NCBI GenBank assembly: GCA_963792175.1
Contig: CAWBVG010000008.1
Location: 69,191 to 133,190, forward strand
DNA length: 64,000 bases
Direction of reading: 5' to 3'
From: CAWBVG01 sp963792175
GTDB lineage: Bacteria; Acidobacteriota; Vicinamibacteria; Vicinamibacterales; CAVVIG01
Positions 38,910 to 48,993 of the stretch are shown piece by piece (the first letter of the stretch is position 1; each line of letters opens with the position of its first letter). A program made the translations under genes and the position numbers. The notes beneath the pieces are model-generated. The model was not told the origin of the DNA. It worked only from the letters and a program-made list of their open reading frames with translations, and ran no database searches.

Positions 38910-38950
38910 AAAAAGCCAAGTACCCGCAGGTTGAAAGGGCTTGGCTTTTT
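38910..38950 (+). terminator. Hairpin between mqnE and nadA, probable terminator
   Basis: aaaaagccaag (38910-38920) and cttggcttttt (38940-38950) pair perfectly over 11 bp around a 19-nt loop and end in a T run. It lies 72 bp after the mqnE stop and just before nadA. Confidence 0.7.
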
Positions 38951-38962
38951 CGCACCCGGAGA

Positions 38963-40141
38963 TTGAGAAAAGTTTCACAACGCCAGTTTCAAAAAACAGT
39001 GTCCACGTTGATCCCGGTCCTGACGGCCTACGAGAAGGAACACCTCGGCGAGCGCCAGCCGCTGCCGGAGCGCTATCTCTCGCTCTCGGACGAGGAGATG
39101 GACCGGCGCATCCTCGCCGCCAAGCGGACGCTCGGCCGCCGTCTCGTCATCCTCGGTCATCACTATCAGCGCGACGAAGTGATCAAGTTCGCCGACTACA
39201 CCGGCGACTCGTACAAGCTCGCCGGTCAGGTGAGCCGTCACCCCGACGCCGAATTCATCGTCTTCTGCGGCGTGCACTTCATGGCCGAGAGCGCCGACGT
39301 GCTGAGCGGCGACCGTCAGCAGGTGATTCTGCCCGACCTCGCCGCCGGCTGTTCGATGGCCGACATGGCCGACCCCGATCAGCTCGAACAGTGCTGGAGC
39401 GACCTCGAACAGATGCTCGGCGGCGCGGCCGGCATCGTGCCCGTCACCTACATCAACTCGGCGGCGTCAATCAAAGCGTTCTGCGGCGAGCACGGCGGCG
39501 TCGTCTGCACCTCGTCGAATGCCGCCGCCACGTTGAAGTGGGCCTGGGAACGCGGCGAGCGGATCCTCTTCCTGCCGGACCAGCATCTGGGTCGCAACAC
39601 GGCGTACAAGATGGGCGTGCCTCTGGACCGGATGGTGGTCTGGGATCCCAACGAGATCTGGGGCGGCCTCGAGCCGGACGCGCTCGAGAACGCCCGCATC
39701 ATCCTCTGGAAAGGGCACTGCTCGGTTCACACGCGATTCACCGTGCGGCAGATCGAGAACATCCGCGCGCAGCATCCCGGCGTGCGCGTCATCGTGCACC
39801 CGGAAGTGCCGCTCGAGGTCGTGCAGGCGGCCGACGATTCGGGCTCGACGGAGTACATCATCAAGACGGTGAGCCAGAGTCCGGCCGGATCGATCTGGGC
39901 GGTCGGGACCGAGATCCACCTCGTCAACCGCCTCGCGCGGCAGATGCAGCCCGACCGCACGGTCCTGTCGCTCGATCAATTCGGCTGCCTCTGCTCGACC
40001 ATGTTCCGCGTCTCGCCGAACCACCTCTTGTGGACGCTCGAAGGGCTCGTCGACGGCCACGTCTACAACCGCATCACCGTCCCCGACCATCAGAAGCACT
40101 GGACCAAGGTCGCGCTGGATCGGATGCTCTCCATCTCGTAG
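38963..40141 (+). CDS. nadA: Quinolinate synthase NadA
   Basis: NadA condenses iminoaspartate and dihydroxyacetone phosphate to quinolinate for NAD, with a [4Fe-4S] cluster. The intact frame of up to 392 residues has LVILGHHYQRDEVIKFADYT, IVFCGVHFMAESADVLSGDR, VTYINSAASIKAFCGEHGG, VCTSSNAAATLKWA and SLDQFGCLCSTMFRVSPNHL. The three cluster-type cysteines (CGVHF, VCTSSN, CLC) are there. Start is TTG 38963 or GTG 38999; the second avoids the preceding hairpin. Confidence 0.95.
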   Translation: MRKVSQRQFQKTVSTLIPVLTAYEKEHLGERQPLPERYLSLSDEEMDRRILAAKRTLGRRLVILGHHYQRDEVIKFADYTGDSYKLAGQVSRHPDAEFIVFCGVHFMAESADVLSGDRQQVILPDLAAGCSMADMADPDQLEQCWSDLEQMLGGAAGIVPVTYINSAASIKAFCGEHGGVVCTSSNAAATLKWAWERGERILFLPDQHLGRNTAYKMGVPLDRMVVWDPNEIWGGLEPDALENARIILWKGHCSVHTRFTVRQIENIRAQHPGVRVIVHPEVPLEVVQAADDSGSTEYIIKTVSQSPAGSIWAVGTEIHLVNRLARQMQPDRTVLSLDQFGCLCSTMFRVSPNHLLWTLEGLVDGHVYNRITVPDHQKHWTKVALDRMLSIS

Positions 40142-40253
40142 GGGCGGACCTGCGTGTCCGCCCTGGCCGACACATGGGTCGGCCACTACGCCTTGCCTCG
40201 GATCTCGCGAGGAAGTACGATCCTCAGGTTCTACCCGCTAAGGAGGACGTCCG

Positions 40254-40853
<600 letters not shown>

Positions 40854-40972
40854 TCCTGAGGGCAGGCCAGGGCAGGATAGGCGGGACGGGCAGGAAGGGC
40901 AGACACGGATCCGCTCGCCATCCAGCCTGATCCAGCTCGCCACCCGTCCAGCCCCTCCCGCCCATCCTGCCC

Positions 40973-41773
40973 ATGTCCCTGTCCGCCGTCCTCTTCCTCT
41001 TCCTCGCGCATCTGGGCGTCGGGATTGTGTTCACGCTCGTGCTCGTGTCACGCGAAGCGGGGGTCAAATTCTTCCGCTTCAACGCGGGTCTGGCAGCGAT
41101 TCTGATTGCCGTCGCGCTGGCGTTTCGTCCACCGGCATCCGATCCGCTCAGCACGGCTGCGCTCGTCGCGCTCGCGCTGTCGGAACTGGGCGTGGTCGTC
41201 TATTGGGCGACCGTGGGCCGGGGGCTGGCCTCGATTCGTCCGCTGCTCGTGGCGCTGGCCGTCGGCGGCGGCACCACCGCGGTCATCCTGCAGGCGCTGG
41301 CAGTGGCGTCGCAGCGGAGCGTGCCGGTGCAGGCGCTCACCGTGGCGAGCTTCCTCAGCTCGGCGGCGATGCTCGGCGGCGCGTGCACGGCGATGATTCT
41401 CGGTCACTGGTACCTCGTCATTCCCTCGATGCAGGTGTCGCACCTCCAGTCCATCGTCAAGGTTCACATCGCATCGATGGTGGTGAGAGTCGCCGTGGTG
41501 GGCGCCGCCGTGGTGTTCGCCATTGCGACGTGGCAGCCGGGGCTTGGTCCGAGCTTCCGCCACTACATCCTGTCGGTCGACGGCGTGTTCTTCTGGCAGC
41601 GCGTGCTGTTCGGTCTGGCGGGACCGGCGCTGCTGTCGTATCTCACCTGGGAAACGGCAAAAATCCGGTCGACGCAGTCGGCGACCGGGATTCTCTACGT
41701 CGATTTCTTCACCGTCGTCGTCGGCGAAGTCCTGGCCAAGTACATCCTCCTCGCGACGCGTGTGCCCGTGTAG
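40973..41773 (+). CDS. Polytopic membrane protein of unknown function
   Basis: The intact 266-residue frame has about seven to eight membrane helices, for example LFLFLAHLGVGIVFTLVLV, VALAVGGGTTAVILQALAV and VVRVAVVGAAVVFAIATW. Conserved-looking loops are ILGHWYLVIPSMQVSHLQSI and FFWQRVLFGLAGPALLSYL, with histidines near the membrane edge that could hold a cofactor. The family is not recognised. About 120 bp with no clear features separates it from sodA; the SRP RNA follows. Confidence 0.8.
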   Translation: MSLSAVLFLFLAHLGVGIVFTLVLVSREAGVKFFRFNAGLAAILIAVALAFRPPASDPLSTAALVALALSELGVVVYWATVGRGLASIRPLLVALAVGGGTTAVILQALAVASQRSVPVQALTVASFLSSAAMLGGACTAMILGHWYLVIPSMQVSHLQSIVKVHIASMVVRVAVVGAAVVFAIATWQPGLGPSFRHYILSVDGVFFWQRVLFGLAGPALLSYLTWETAKIRSTQSATGILYVDFFTVVVGEVLAKYILLATRVPV

Positions 41774-41789
41774 TAGAGTGAAGGTTTGC

Positions 41790-41911
41790 GGGTTGCACCG
41801 CGGTCCGGAACCTGTGCAATTTCAGACTGCGAACCGCGTCAGGGCCGGAAGGCAGCAGCGCTAAACAGATCCTGACATGTGCCGCAGGCACTCCGGATCG
41901 CGGTGGAGCCC
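41790..41911 (+). ncRNA. ffs: Small signal recognition particle RNA (4.5S type)
   Basis: The ends pair over about 20 bp (gggttgcaccgcggtccgga with tccggatcgcggtggagccc, with G-T pairs). The tip holds the conserved SRP motif cagggccggaaggcagcagc with GGAA loop partner. It lies directly ahead of dnaX, the usual site of this gene in many bacteria. The ends are set from the pairing. Confidence 0.9.
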
Positions 41912-41946
41912 GTAATCCGAAATCCGAATCCGCAATCCGAAATCGA
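41911..41946. repeat. Short 7-nt repeat array ahead of dnaX
   Basis: Units atccgaa, atccga, atccgca, atccgaa fill the gap between the SRP RNA and the dnaX ATG, leaving no obvious SD. No inverted partner was seen here. Confidence 0.65.
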
Positions 41947-43720
41947 ATGAGTTACCAGGTCATCGCGCGGAAATGGCGGCCGCAGAAGTTCGACGACGTC
42001 GTCGGACAGCAGGCGGTGACGCGGACGCTGCGCAACGCGCTGGCGAGCGGACGGCTCGCGCATGCGTTCGTGTTCGCCGGGCCGCGCGGCGTCGGCAAGA
42101 CGACGTCGGCGCGGATTCTCGCCCGGGCGCTGAGCTGCGTGAACGGGCCGACGCCGGATCCGTGCGGCGTCTGCGAGCCGTGCGTCGAGATTGCGGAGGG
42201 CCGCGACATCGACGTCCTGGAAATTGACGCCGCCACTCACACGCAGGTCGAGAACGTCCGCGAAGTCATCATCCAGGGTCTCTCGATCGCGCCGGTCAGG
42301 AACCGCTACAAGATTTTCATCATCGACGAAGTGCACCAGTTGTCGGGACACTCGTTCAACGCGCTGCTCAAGTCGATTGAAGAGCCGCCGCCGCACGTCG
42401 TGTTCATGATGGCGACGACCGAGCTCGAGAAGATTCCCGAAACCGTGCTGTCGCGGTCGCAGGTCTACGAGTTCCGCACCATCAGCTCGAAGACCATCGC
42501 CGAGCAGCTCAGGCGCATCGTCGACGCCGAAGGCATCACCGCCGGCGACGACGGGCTGCTGCTGATCGCGCGCGATGCCGAAGGGAGCATGCGCGACGCG
42601 CAGAGCAAGCTCGATCAGGTCATCGCCTTCACCGGAAAGACGATTGCCGCGGGCGATGTGGCGACGGTCCTCGGACTGGTCGGCCGCGATCTGTTGCTCG
42701 ACACCGTGCAGGCGGTTGCCGACGAGGACGCCCCGGCAGCCTTTGCGCTCGCCGCTCGCGCCGTCGACATGGGCTACGACCTGCGCGCAGTCTGCCGCGA
42801 GCTGTCCCGTGTCGTGCGGGATCTGCTGGTGCTGTCGGTCGATCCGTCGCGGATCAACGACCCCGAGATCGCGAGCGAAGGCGAGCGCGATCGGCTGAAG
42901 GCGCTGGCCGGCCGCTACTCCCGCGAGGATCTGCTGCGCGCGTTCGATCTGCTCGCGCGCGCCGAAGCCGACGTCCGCGCCGCCGCCCAGCCGCGGTATC
43001 ACCTCGAGATGGCGCTCCTGCGGTGGATTTATCTGCGGAAAATCGTGCCGATCGAGGATCTGATCGCCGGCGCGCCCAGCGTCCCGCGCGGTCAGCCCAC
43101 GCCGGCAAGCGCAAAACCTGCGGCGCAGTCGCCGCTGGTGTCTCAGGCGGCGGCGGCCGCGTCCCGCGCGGCGACAGCGCGTGTACTCGCGAATGCCGCA
43201 CCCGGCACCAGAACACCTACCCTAGCACCTGGCACCACAGCACCTGGCACCACAGCACCTGGCACCAAAGCACCTAGCACCACCGCACCTAGCACCCTAG
43301 CACCTAGCACCCTGGCACCGAGTGCGACCCCGCCCGCGTCCGGCAGTCTGAAAAACGCCCTCCTGGCTGAGATTCGCAAATCAAAGCAGGTGTTCTACAA
43401 CATGGTCGTGGCGCAGGCGCAGAAGATCGAAGTCGCGGGCGATCGCGTGACGTTCACGTTCGCGCCGAATCAACGGACGCTCCGCGACACCTTCGAGCAG
43501 AACCGGCCGTGGCTCGAGTCGATCGGACAGCAGGTGGCCGGCCGCCGTCTGGTGTTCGCGGCTCAGACGCAGAGCGAGGCGTCCGGTCCCGCCGCCGAAT
43601 CCGCCGACGAAGCCACCGGACAAGAAAGCCGTGCTGCGCGAGCAGGCGCTGGCTGACGCCAGCGTCCAGACGATGCTCGAGATGTTTCCCGCGGAAATCC
43701 GCGACGTCGAAGAGATGTAG
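41947..43720 (+). CDS. dnaX: DNA polymerase III subunits gamma/tau
   Basis: Clamp-loader ATPase. It starts SYQVIARKWRPQKFDDVVGQ, with Walker A FAGPRGVGKTTSARILARAL, zinc cysteines SCVNGPTPDPCGVCEPC, Walker B YKIFIIDEVHQLSGHSFNAL and sensor VFMMATTELEKIPETVLSRS. A Thr/Pro/Ala linker (43206-43320) leads to a C-terminal DNA-polymerase-binding part (LLAEIRKSKQVFYNMVVAQ). A frame change near 43600 brings the proper end LREQALADASVQTMLEMF. It is followed by ybaB and recR, the standard order. Confidence 0.95.
43206..43320 (+). repeat. 15-nt / 7-8-nt tandem repeat in the dnaX linker
   Basis: Copies of agcacctggcaccac and agcacctagcaccct are read in frame as APGTTAPGTT and APSTLAPSTL. It is the linker between the ATPase and tau-like parts. 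The make-up is like the intergenic arrays seen elsewhere. Confidence 0.85.
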
Positions 43721-43721
43721 C

Positions 43722-44012
43722 ATGAACATTCCACAGATGATGAAGCAGGCGCAGCAGATGCAGGAGCGCCTGAAGAAGCAGATGGCGGAGCTCAAGGTCG
43801 AGGGCAACGCGGGCGGCGGCATGGTGACGGTCGTCGTCAACGGCGCCAAGCAGATTCAGTCCCTCAAGATCGATCCCGAGGTCGTGTCGAAAGACGACGT
43901 GGAAATGCTGCAGGACCTCATCGTCGCGGCCGTGAACGACGCCCATCGAAAGGCCGACGAAGAAATGGCGCAAAAGATGGGCGGCATGCTGCCTCCGGGC
44001 ATGAATCTGTAA
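43722..44012 (+). CDS. ybaB: YbaB/EbfC nucleoid-associated protein
   Basis: The 96-residue protein begins NIPQMMKQAQQMQERLKKQM, a coiled helix, then GGGMVTVVVNGAKQIQSLKI and DVEMLQDLIVAAVNDAHRKA. Length and context (dnaX-ybaB-recR) are standard. It binds DNA as a dimer. The start is 1 bp after the dnaX stop. Confidence 0.96.
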   Translation: MNIPQMMKQAQQMQERLKKQMAELKVEGNAGGGMVTVVVNGAKQIQSLKIDPEVVSKDDVEMLQDLIVAAVNDAHRKADEEMAQKMGGMLPPGMNL

Positions 44013-44013
44013 C

Positions 44014-44604
44014 TTGCTGCCCGAGCCGCTGATTCGACTCGTCGAGGAGCTCCAGCGCCTGCCCGGCATCGGCCCCAAGGGCGCGCAGCGGCTCGCCTTT
44101 CACATTCTCAAGACGCCGCGCGAGGACGCCGACCGGCTCGCCGACGCCGTTCGCAACGTCAAGGAACGCGTCACCTACTGCTCGGTCTGCAACAACATCA
44201 CCGACGCCGATCCCTGCGCCTATTGCAGCAGCGCGACCCGCGATCCCAAGGTCATCTGCGTGGTCGAGGAGCCGCAGAACGTGTCGGCGATCGAGAAGAC
44301 TCGCGAGTTCAAGGGGACCTATCACGTCCTGATGGGTGCGCTCTCGCCGCTGCAGGGCATCGGACCCGACGACCTGAAGATCAAGGGGTTGCTGTCCCGC
44401 GTCAACGGCGGCGTCACCGAAATCATCCTCGCCACGAATCCCAACGTCGAAGGCGAAGCCACGGCGATCTATCTGGCGCGGCTGCTCAAGCCGCTCGGCG
44501 TCAAGGTCACGCGGATCGCGATGGGCGTGCCGGTCGGCAGCGATCTCGAGTACGCGGACGAAGTGACGATGCACAAGGCGCTCGAAGGACGGCGCGAGGT
44601 CTAG
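44014..44604 (+). CDS. recR: Recombination protein RecR
   Basis: RecR loads RecA with RecF/RecO. It has the helix-hairpin-helix RLPGIGPKGAQRLAFHIL, zinc finger YCSVCNNITDADPCAYC, Toprim motif ICVVEEPQNVSAIEKTREF and C-terminal ATNPNVEGEATAIYLARLL and RIAMGVPVGSDLEYADEVT. The length of 196 residues is normal. The start is TTG at 44014, one base after the ybaB stop. Confidence 0.96.
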   Translation: MLPEPLIRLVEELQRLPGIGPKGAQRLAFHILKTPREDADRLADAVRNVKERVTYCSVCNNITDADPCAYCSSATRDPKVICVVEEPQNVSAIEKTREFKGTYHVLMGALSPLQGIGPDDLKIKGLLSRVNGGVTEIILATNPNVEGEATAIYLARLLKPLGVKVTRIAMGVPVGSDLEYADEVTMHKALEGRREV

Positions 44605-44612
44605 GTTCGCTG

Positions 44613-45214
44613 ATGCTGCCGCAGGCGTACGAGCTCCCGGCGGCGCTATTCCTGTTCCTGGCCGGCGCCGTGTCGTGTCTTGCGGGCTACCGACTGTTCA
44701 AGCTCGTGCTCGGCATCTACGGCTTCATTCTCGGCGCCGGACTGGCCAGCTCCGCGATGGGCGCCAGCAACACCGTCGGCATGATCGCCGCCGCGCTGGC
44801 CGGCGGCATCGTTGGCGCGCTCATCCTGGTCTTTGCCTACTTCATCGGCATCGCGCTCGTCGGCGCGGGCCTTGGCGCGCTGGTCCTCCACTTCGGGTGG
44901 AGCTACGTGCGGCCCGGCGATCCGCCCGCGTTGGCGGTCATCGGCATGGCGCTCGTCGGCGCCATCGGCGCGATGGTGCTGCAGCGCTACGTGATCGTCG
45001 TGTCCACGGCCTTCGGCGGCGCGTGGACGATGATTCTCGGTGGCCTCGCCCTGGCGGGCGAGCGCGTGGCCGCACGGACGGCGCACAGCCAGTCGGTGTG
45101 GATTCTCTATCCGACGCGCCGCGTCCAGCCACCAGATGGGTTCCGATCGCGTGGGTCGCGCTCGGCCTGGTCGGTGCCGCGGTGCAGCTGGGTGTCACGG
45201 GACGCAAGAGTTAG
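44613..45214 (+). CDS. DUF4203-type membrane protein
   Basis: Six or seven membrane helices follow one another (LFLFLAGAVSCLAGYRLFKL, GIYGFILGAGLASSAMG, LAGGIVGALILVFAYFIGIA, IGMALVGAIGAMVLQRYVI). This arrangement resembles DUF4203 (TMEM198-like) proteins. A frame change near 45115 leads to the last helix IAWVALGLVGAAVQLGV. The role is unknown. It lies 8 bp after recR, so probably in the same transcript. Confidence 0.75.
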
Positions 45215-45231
45215 CATGAGGAGGAACGCTG

Positions 45232-45672
45232 ATGGCGACGTTTGAACGGCACGTGGATGTGGATTGGAAGGGATCGGTAACGGAGGGACAGGGCGACGCG
45301 AAGGCCGGCACCGGGGCGTTCACGCTGCCGGTGTCGTTTCCGGCGCGCATCGGCGATCCGGGCGGGAAGACGAGCCCCGAGGAATTGATGGCCGCGGCGC
45401 ACGCCGCCTGTTACGCGATGGCGTTGAACGGCACGCTCGGACGCAAGCAGGCGTCGGCGGATCGCACCGTGGTGCGCGCGACGATCACCGCGGACAAAGG
45501 TGATGCGGGCATCAAGATCATGTCGTCGAAGCTCGAGGTCACGGCCTACGGGCTGAAGGGGATCGAGCCGTCGCAGTTTGCCGAGGTCGCGAAAGAGGCG
45601 GAGGGGCGCTGCCCCGTCTCGAATGCGTATCGCGGCACGATGCAGATCACGGTCGACGCCAAGGTCGGATAG
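45232..45672 (+). CDS. OsmC-family peroxiredoxin
   Basis: Small thiol peroxidase against organic hydroperoxides. The 146-residue protein has KTSPEELMAAAHAACYAMAL with the first active cysteine, and EAEGRCPVSNAYRGT with the second. The Glu before the first cysteine is present. Of the OsmC type rather than Ohr, by length and the N-terminal DVDWKGSVTEGQGDAKAGTG. A strong SD (gaggagg) precedes the ATG at 45232. Confidence 0.93.
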   Translation: MATFERHVDVDWKGSVTEGQGDAKAGTGAFTLPVSFPARIGDPGGKTSPEELMAAAHAACYAMALNGTLGRKQASADRTVVRATITADKGDAGIKIMSSKLEVTAYGLKGIEPSQFAEVAKEAEGRCPVSNAYRGTMQITVDAKVG

Positions 45673-45711
45673 GGATCAACCCGGTTCCGCATTTGCGCGT
45701 CTAACCATCGC

Positions 45712-48204
45712 ATGGACTCCTTCGTCCGCGATGTGCGCCACGCGGTGCGTAACCTGCTGCGTACCCCGGGATTCGCCTTCATCACGATGTTCACGCTGGC
45801 GCTCGGCATCGGCGCGAACACCGCGATCTTCTCGGTCGTCAACGCGGTGATCCTGCGGCCGCTCGGCTATCCGCGGGCCGAGCGGCTGGTGTACATCTCG
45901 AGCCAGTTCCCGCAGATGGGATTCGACCAGTTCTGGATCTCGCCGCCGGAGTTCCTCGAGTTCCAGGAGCGCACGCAAGTCGTTTTCGGCGGTCGGCGCC
46001 TTCGCCACGGGTCAGGCCAACCTCACCGCGCCCGATCGTCCGCGCCGTCGTCAACTCCGGGGTTGCGTCCGCGGACCTCTTCAAGGTGCTCGGCGTCAAC
46101 GCGATGTACGGGCGGACGTTCGACGATGCCGAGACCCGTCCCAACGGCCCGCCGGTGGCGATGCTGTCGTACGAGGTGTGGCAGTCGGCGTTCGGCGGCC
46201 GCGCGGACGTCCTCGGACACGCAGGTCGAGATCAACGGCATCCGCCGCACCATCGTCGGCATCATGCCGCCGCGATTCGACGTCGCCGACCAGCACGTCG
46301 AGCTCTGGCTCCCGCTCGTGATCAACCCCGCGAATCGGCAGAACCGCGGCAACCACTTCCTGTACCTGATCGGGCGGCTCGCGGACGGTGCGACGCTGGC
46401 CAGCGCGAAAGCGGAGCTCGACACACTGCTCGAAGGCTGGCCGACGTCGATCGCGCGCGCCGCCGACGCCACCCGCGGTCCGCACACGCCGGACACGCAG
46501 AACCATCGCCTGCGTCTCGATCCGCTGCAGGCGCAGATCGTCGGCAGCGCGAGGACCGCCGTGCTCGTCCTGCAGGGCGCGGTGGTCTTCGTGCTGCTGA
46601 TCGCCTGCGCGAACCTCGCGAACCTGCTGCTGGCGCGCGCCGAATCGCGGCACAAGGAGTTCGCGGTGCGCATGGCGCTCGGCGCCGGACGCCTGCGGCT
46701 GCTGCGCCAGTTCATGGTGGAAGGGTGCCTGCTGTCGTGCGCCGGCGCGGCTGCTCGGCCTCGGCGTCGCGGTGTTCGGCGTGCGCGCGCTGATCGCCGC
46801 CTATCCCGACAGCCTGCCGCGGTCGGCGGACGTGTCCCTCGACGTCGGCGTTCTCGCGTTCACCCTGGTCGATCGGCCTCGCCACCGGCGCCGTCTTCGG
46901 CCTGGCGCCGCTGCTGCACGTCGCGCCGACCGCGACCGCATCGGCGCTGAAGGAGGGCGGCACAGCGGACCACGGCCAGCGCGGGCCGCAACCGTCTGCG
47001 CCGCGGCCTGGTCGATGGGCGAAGTCGCGCTCGCGGTCGCGCTCGTCATCGGCGCCGGCCTGCTGCTGCGCACGGTGATGAACCTGGCGAACGTCGACGC
47101 CGGGTTCAACCGCGAGTCAGCTCGTGACCTTCGCGGTCGCGCTGCCGAACGCCGACGTACTCCAAGCCGGAGCAGGTCCGGACGTTCTACACGCGGCTGC
47201 TCGAGCAGCTGCGCGCGTCCGGCGGCGTGCAGAGCGTCGCCGCGATGAGCGGCCTGCCGCCGCTCCGCCAGGTGAACGCGAACGACACCGACATCGAGGG
47301 CTACGTCGCCGCCGCCCGAAGGGCCGTTCGCCAACGTCGACTACTACAACACGGTCACGACCGGCTACGTCGAGACGATGGGCATCCCGGTGCGTCGAAG
47401 GGCGCGCGTTTCAGCCGACCGACGCGCTCGGCACCACGGTGATGATCAACCAGACGATGGCGCGAACCTTCTACAAGGATCAGAGCCCGATCGGCCGCCG
47501 CGTGCGGCCGTCGGGGCCGCCGAGCGCGAACATCCCGTGGTTCACCATCGTCGGCGTGCTGAAGGACGTGAAGCAGGGCGGCGTCGACAAGAAGACCGGC
47601 ACCGAGCTGTATTTCAATTTCGAGCAGCTGACCACCAACGCGGCCGCGAACTTCGGCGCCGGCACGATGAACATCGTCATGCGCACGACGCAGCCGCTCG
47701 ACGCGCTGGCCGGCCCGATTCGCCAGATCGTGTCGCTCGCTCGATCCGGCGCTGCCGGTCGTGAAGCTGCAGTCGATGGACGATGTCTTCGCGGAGGCGA
47801 TCGGCCGTCCGCGTCTGCTCGCGCAGTTGCTCGGCATCTTCGCCGGCCTCGCGATCCTGCTGGCCGCGATTGGCAGCTACGGCGTGCTGTCGTACATGGT
47901 GACGCGAGCGGCGGCGCGAAATCGGCATCCGCATGGCGCTCGGCGCGGACCGCGCCTCGGTGCTCCGCATGGTGCTGCGGCAGGGGCTCGTGCTGACCGT
48001 CGTCGGGGTTGTCGGGCGGCCTGGCGGTCGGCGTTCGCGATGAACCGCGTGCTGGCGTCGCTGCTGTTCGGCGTCCGGCCGTCGGACCCGGCGACGATCG
48101 GCGCCGTCGTGGCATTGATTGCGATGGTGGCGTTCGTCGCCTGTTACCTGCCGGCGCGGCTGGCGACGCGGGTGGATCCGATGATCGTGCTGCGAGAAGA
48201 CTAA
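45712..48204 (+). CDS. ADOP-type ABC transporter permease (MacB-like), frameshifted
   Basis: A MacB-like permease of about 830 residues with duplicated FtsX domains. The N-terminus VRDVRHAVRNLLRTPGFAFI and FTLALGIGANTAIFSVVNAV are hallmarks of acidobacterial duplicated orphan permeases. Later parts include VFVLLIACANLANLLLARAE, FAVRMALGAGRLRLLRQFMV, DDVFAEAIGRPRLLAQLLG and VDPMIVLRED at the end. Some ten frame changes occur (for example near 45985, 46218, 46870, 47330, 47915). No ATPase gene is next to it, as usual for the family. Confidence 0.88.
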
Positions 48205-48294
48205 ATCAACACGTTGGTTCGGGCGTATGGCAGTTCGAATCCCAGACAGTTGATTCCCCAGAAATCGGGCTCGACGACAGACTGAACCTCCGTC

Positions 48295-48993
48295 TCACTC
48301 GATCAGCCCCTGAGCAAATGACTGCCACACGCTCGTCTGCGCCAGCGCGTAGAAGATTGCCCACGAGCCGAGGGTCACGCCAATGCCCCAGATGTACGCG
48401 CCATACACACGTCTGTGCGACAACCAGTCGTATGCCGGGCCGGCAGCGAGCAACACGAGCAGGACGATCAGACCGAAGACCGGGTTGGAGAACCGCCCAG
48501 CGCCAGCGGGACAAGTCCTCCGAGCGTGGCCATGAGCATCAGCCTCTTGTGTGTCTGGACGTGGCGACCAGCGCGATCGCCGCGCCCGTGAGCGATCCGA
48601 AGACCACCATGTCGCGAAGCGGCGCGGCAAGGAGGAACGCAACCGGCGTGAGCGGTCCTGGCGGATTGCCATGTACTCGTGCCTCACGGCCACGATGGCT
48701 GTCACCGTGCCCGAAACGAGTATCACCACCGCGAAAAACGCGCCAGCGACCCCAACGCGGCGATGCCAGCGCGTTTTCCCCGCGTCACGAGCAGCGCCTG
48801 CGCGATGAACAGCACCATCCAGAGCGCGAACAGGGCGCCGTGCAGATGACCGAGCGACGTCATGGTCCCTGCGGCGATAGCCACGGAATATGTCCGCGTG
48901 AACCCAACGCCGACAACACCGCGATCGCCAAGGACATCGCACTGAAAAACAGGTGATCCAGTGGTCCTTCTGGACGGCAGGCGTGGATGTCAT
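48295..48993 (-). CDS. Polytopic membrane protein of unknown function, frameshifted
   Basis: It starts TSTPAVQKDHW at 48993 and, across shifts, reads LFFSAMSLAIAVLSALGSRG, TSLGHLHGALFALWMVLFIA, VGVAGAFFAVVILVSGTVTA, FSNPVFGLIVLLVLLAAGPA and AYIWGIGVTLGSWAIFYALA. Six helices and a conserved-looking HLHG point to a heme- or proton-related membrane family, not identified. ATGA overlap with the hydrolase-LuxR gene makes them one operon. The 90 bp to the converging ADOP gene hold nothing I recognise. Confidence 0.65.
   Translation of the reverse strand: MTSTPAVQKDHWITCFSVRCPWRSRCCRRWVHADIFRGYRRRDHDVARSSARRPVRALDGAVHRAGAARDAGKTRWHRRVGVAGAFFAVVILVSGTVTAIVAVRHEYMAIRQDRSRRLRSSLPRRFATWWSSDRSRARRSRWSPRPDTQEADAHGHARRTCPAGAGRFSNPVFGLIVLLVLLAAGPAYDWLSHRRVYGAYIWGIGVTLGSWAIFYALAQTSVWQSFAQGLIE

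Noticed and set aside
45712..48204. Permease considered as part of a MacAB-TolC macrolide exporter.
   Set aside because: No MacA-type adaptor or ATPase lies beside it, and the N-terminal pattern is that of orphan acidobacterial permeases.
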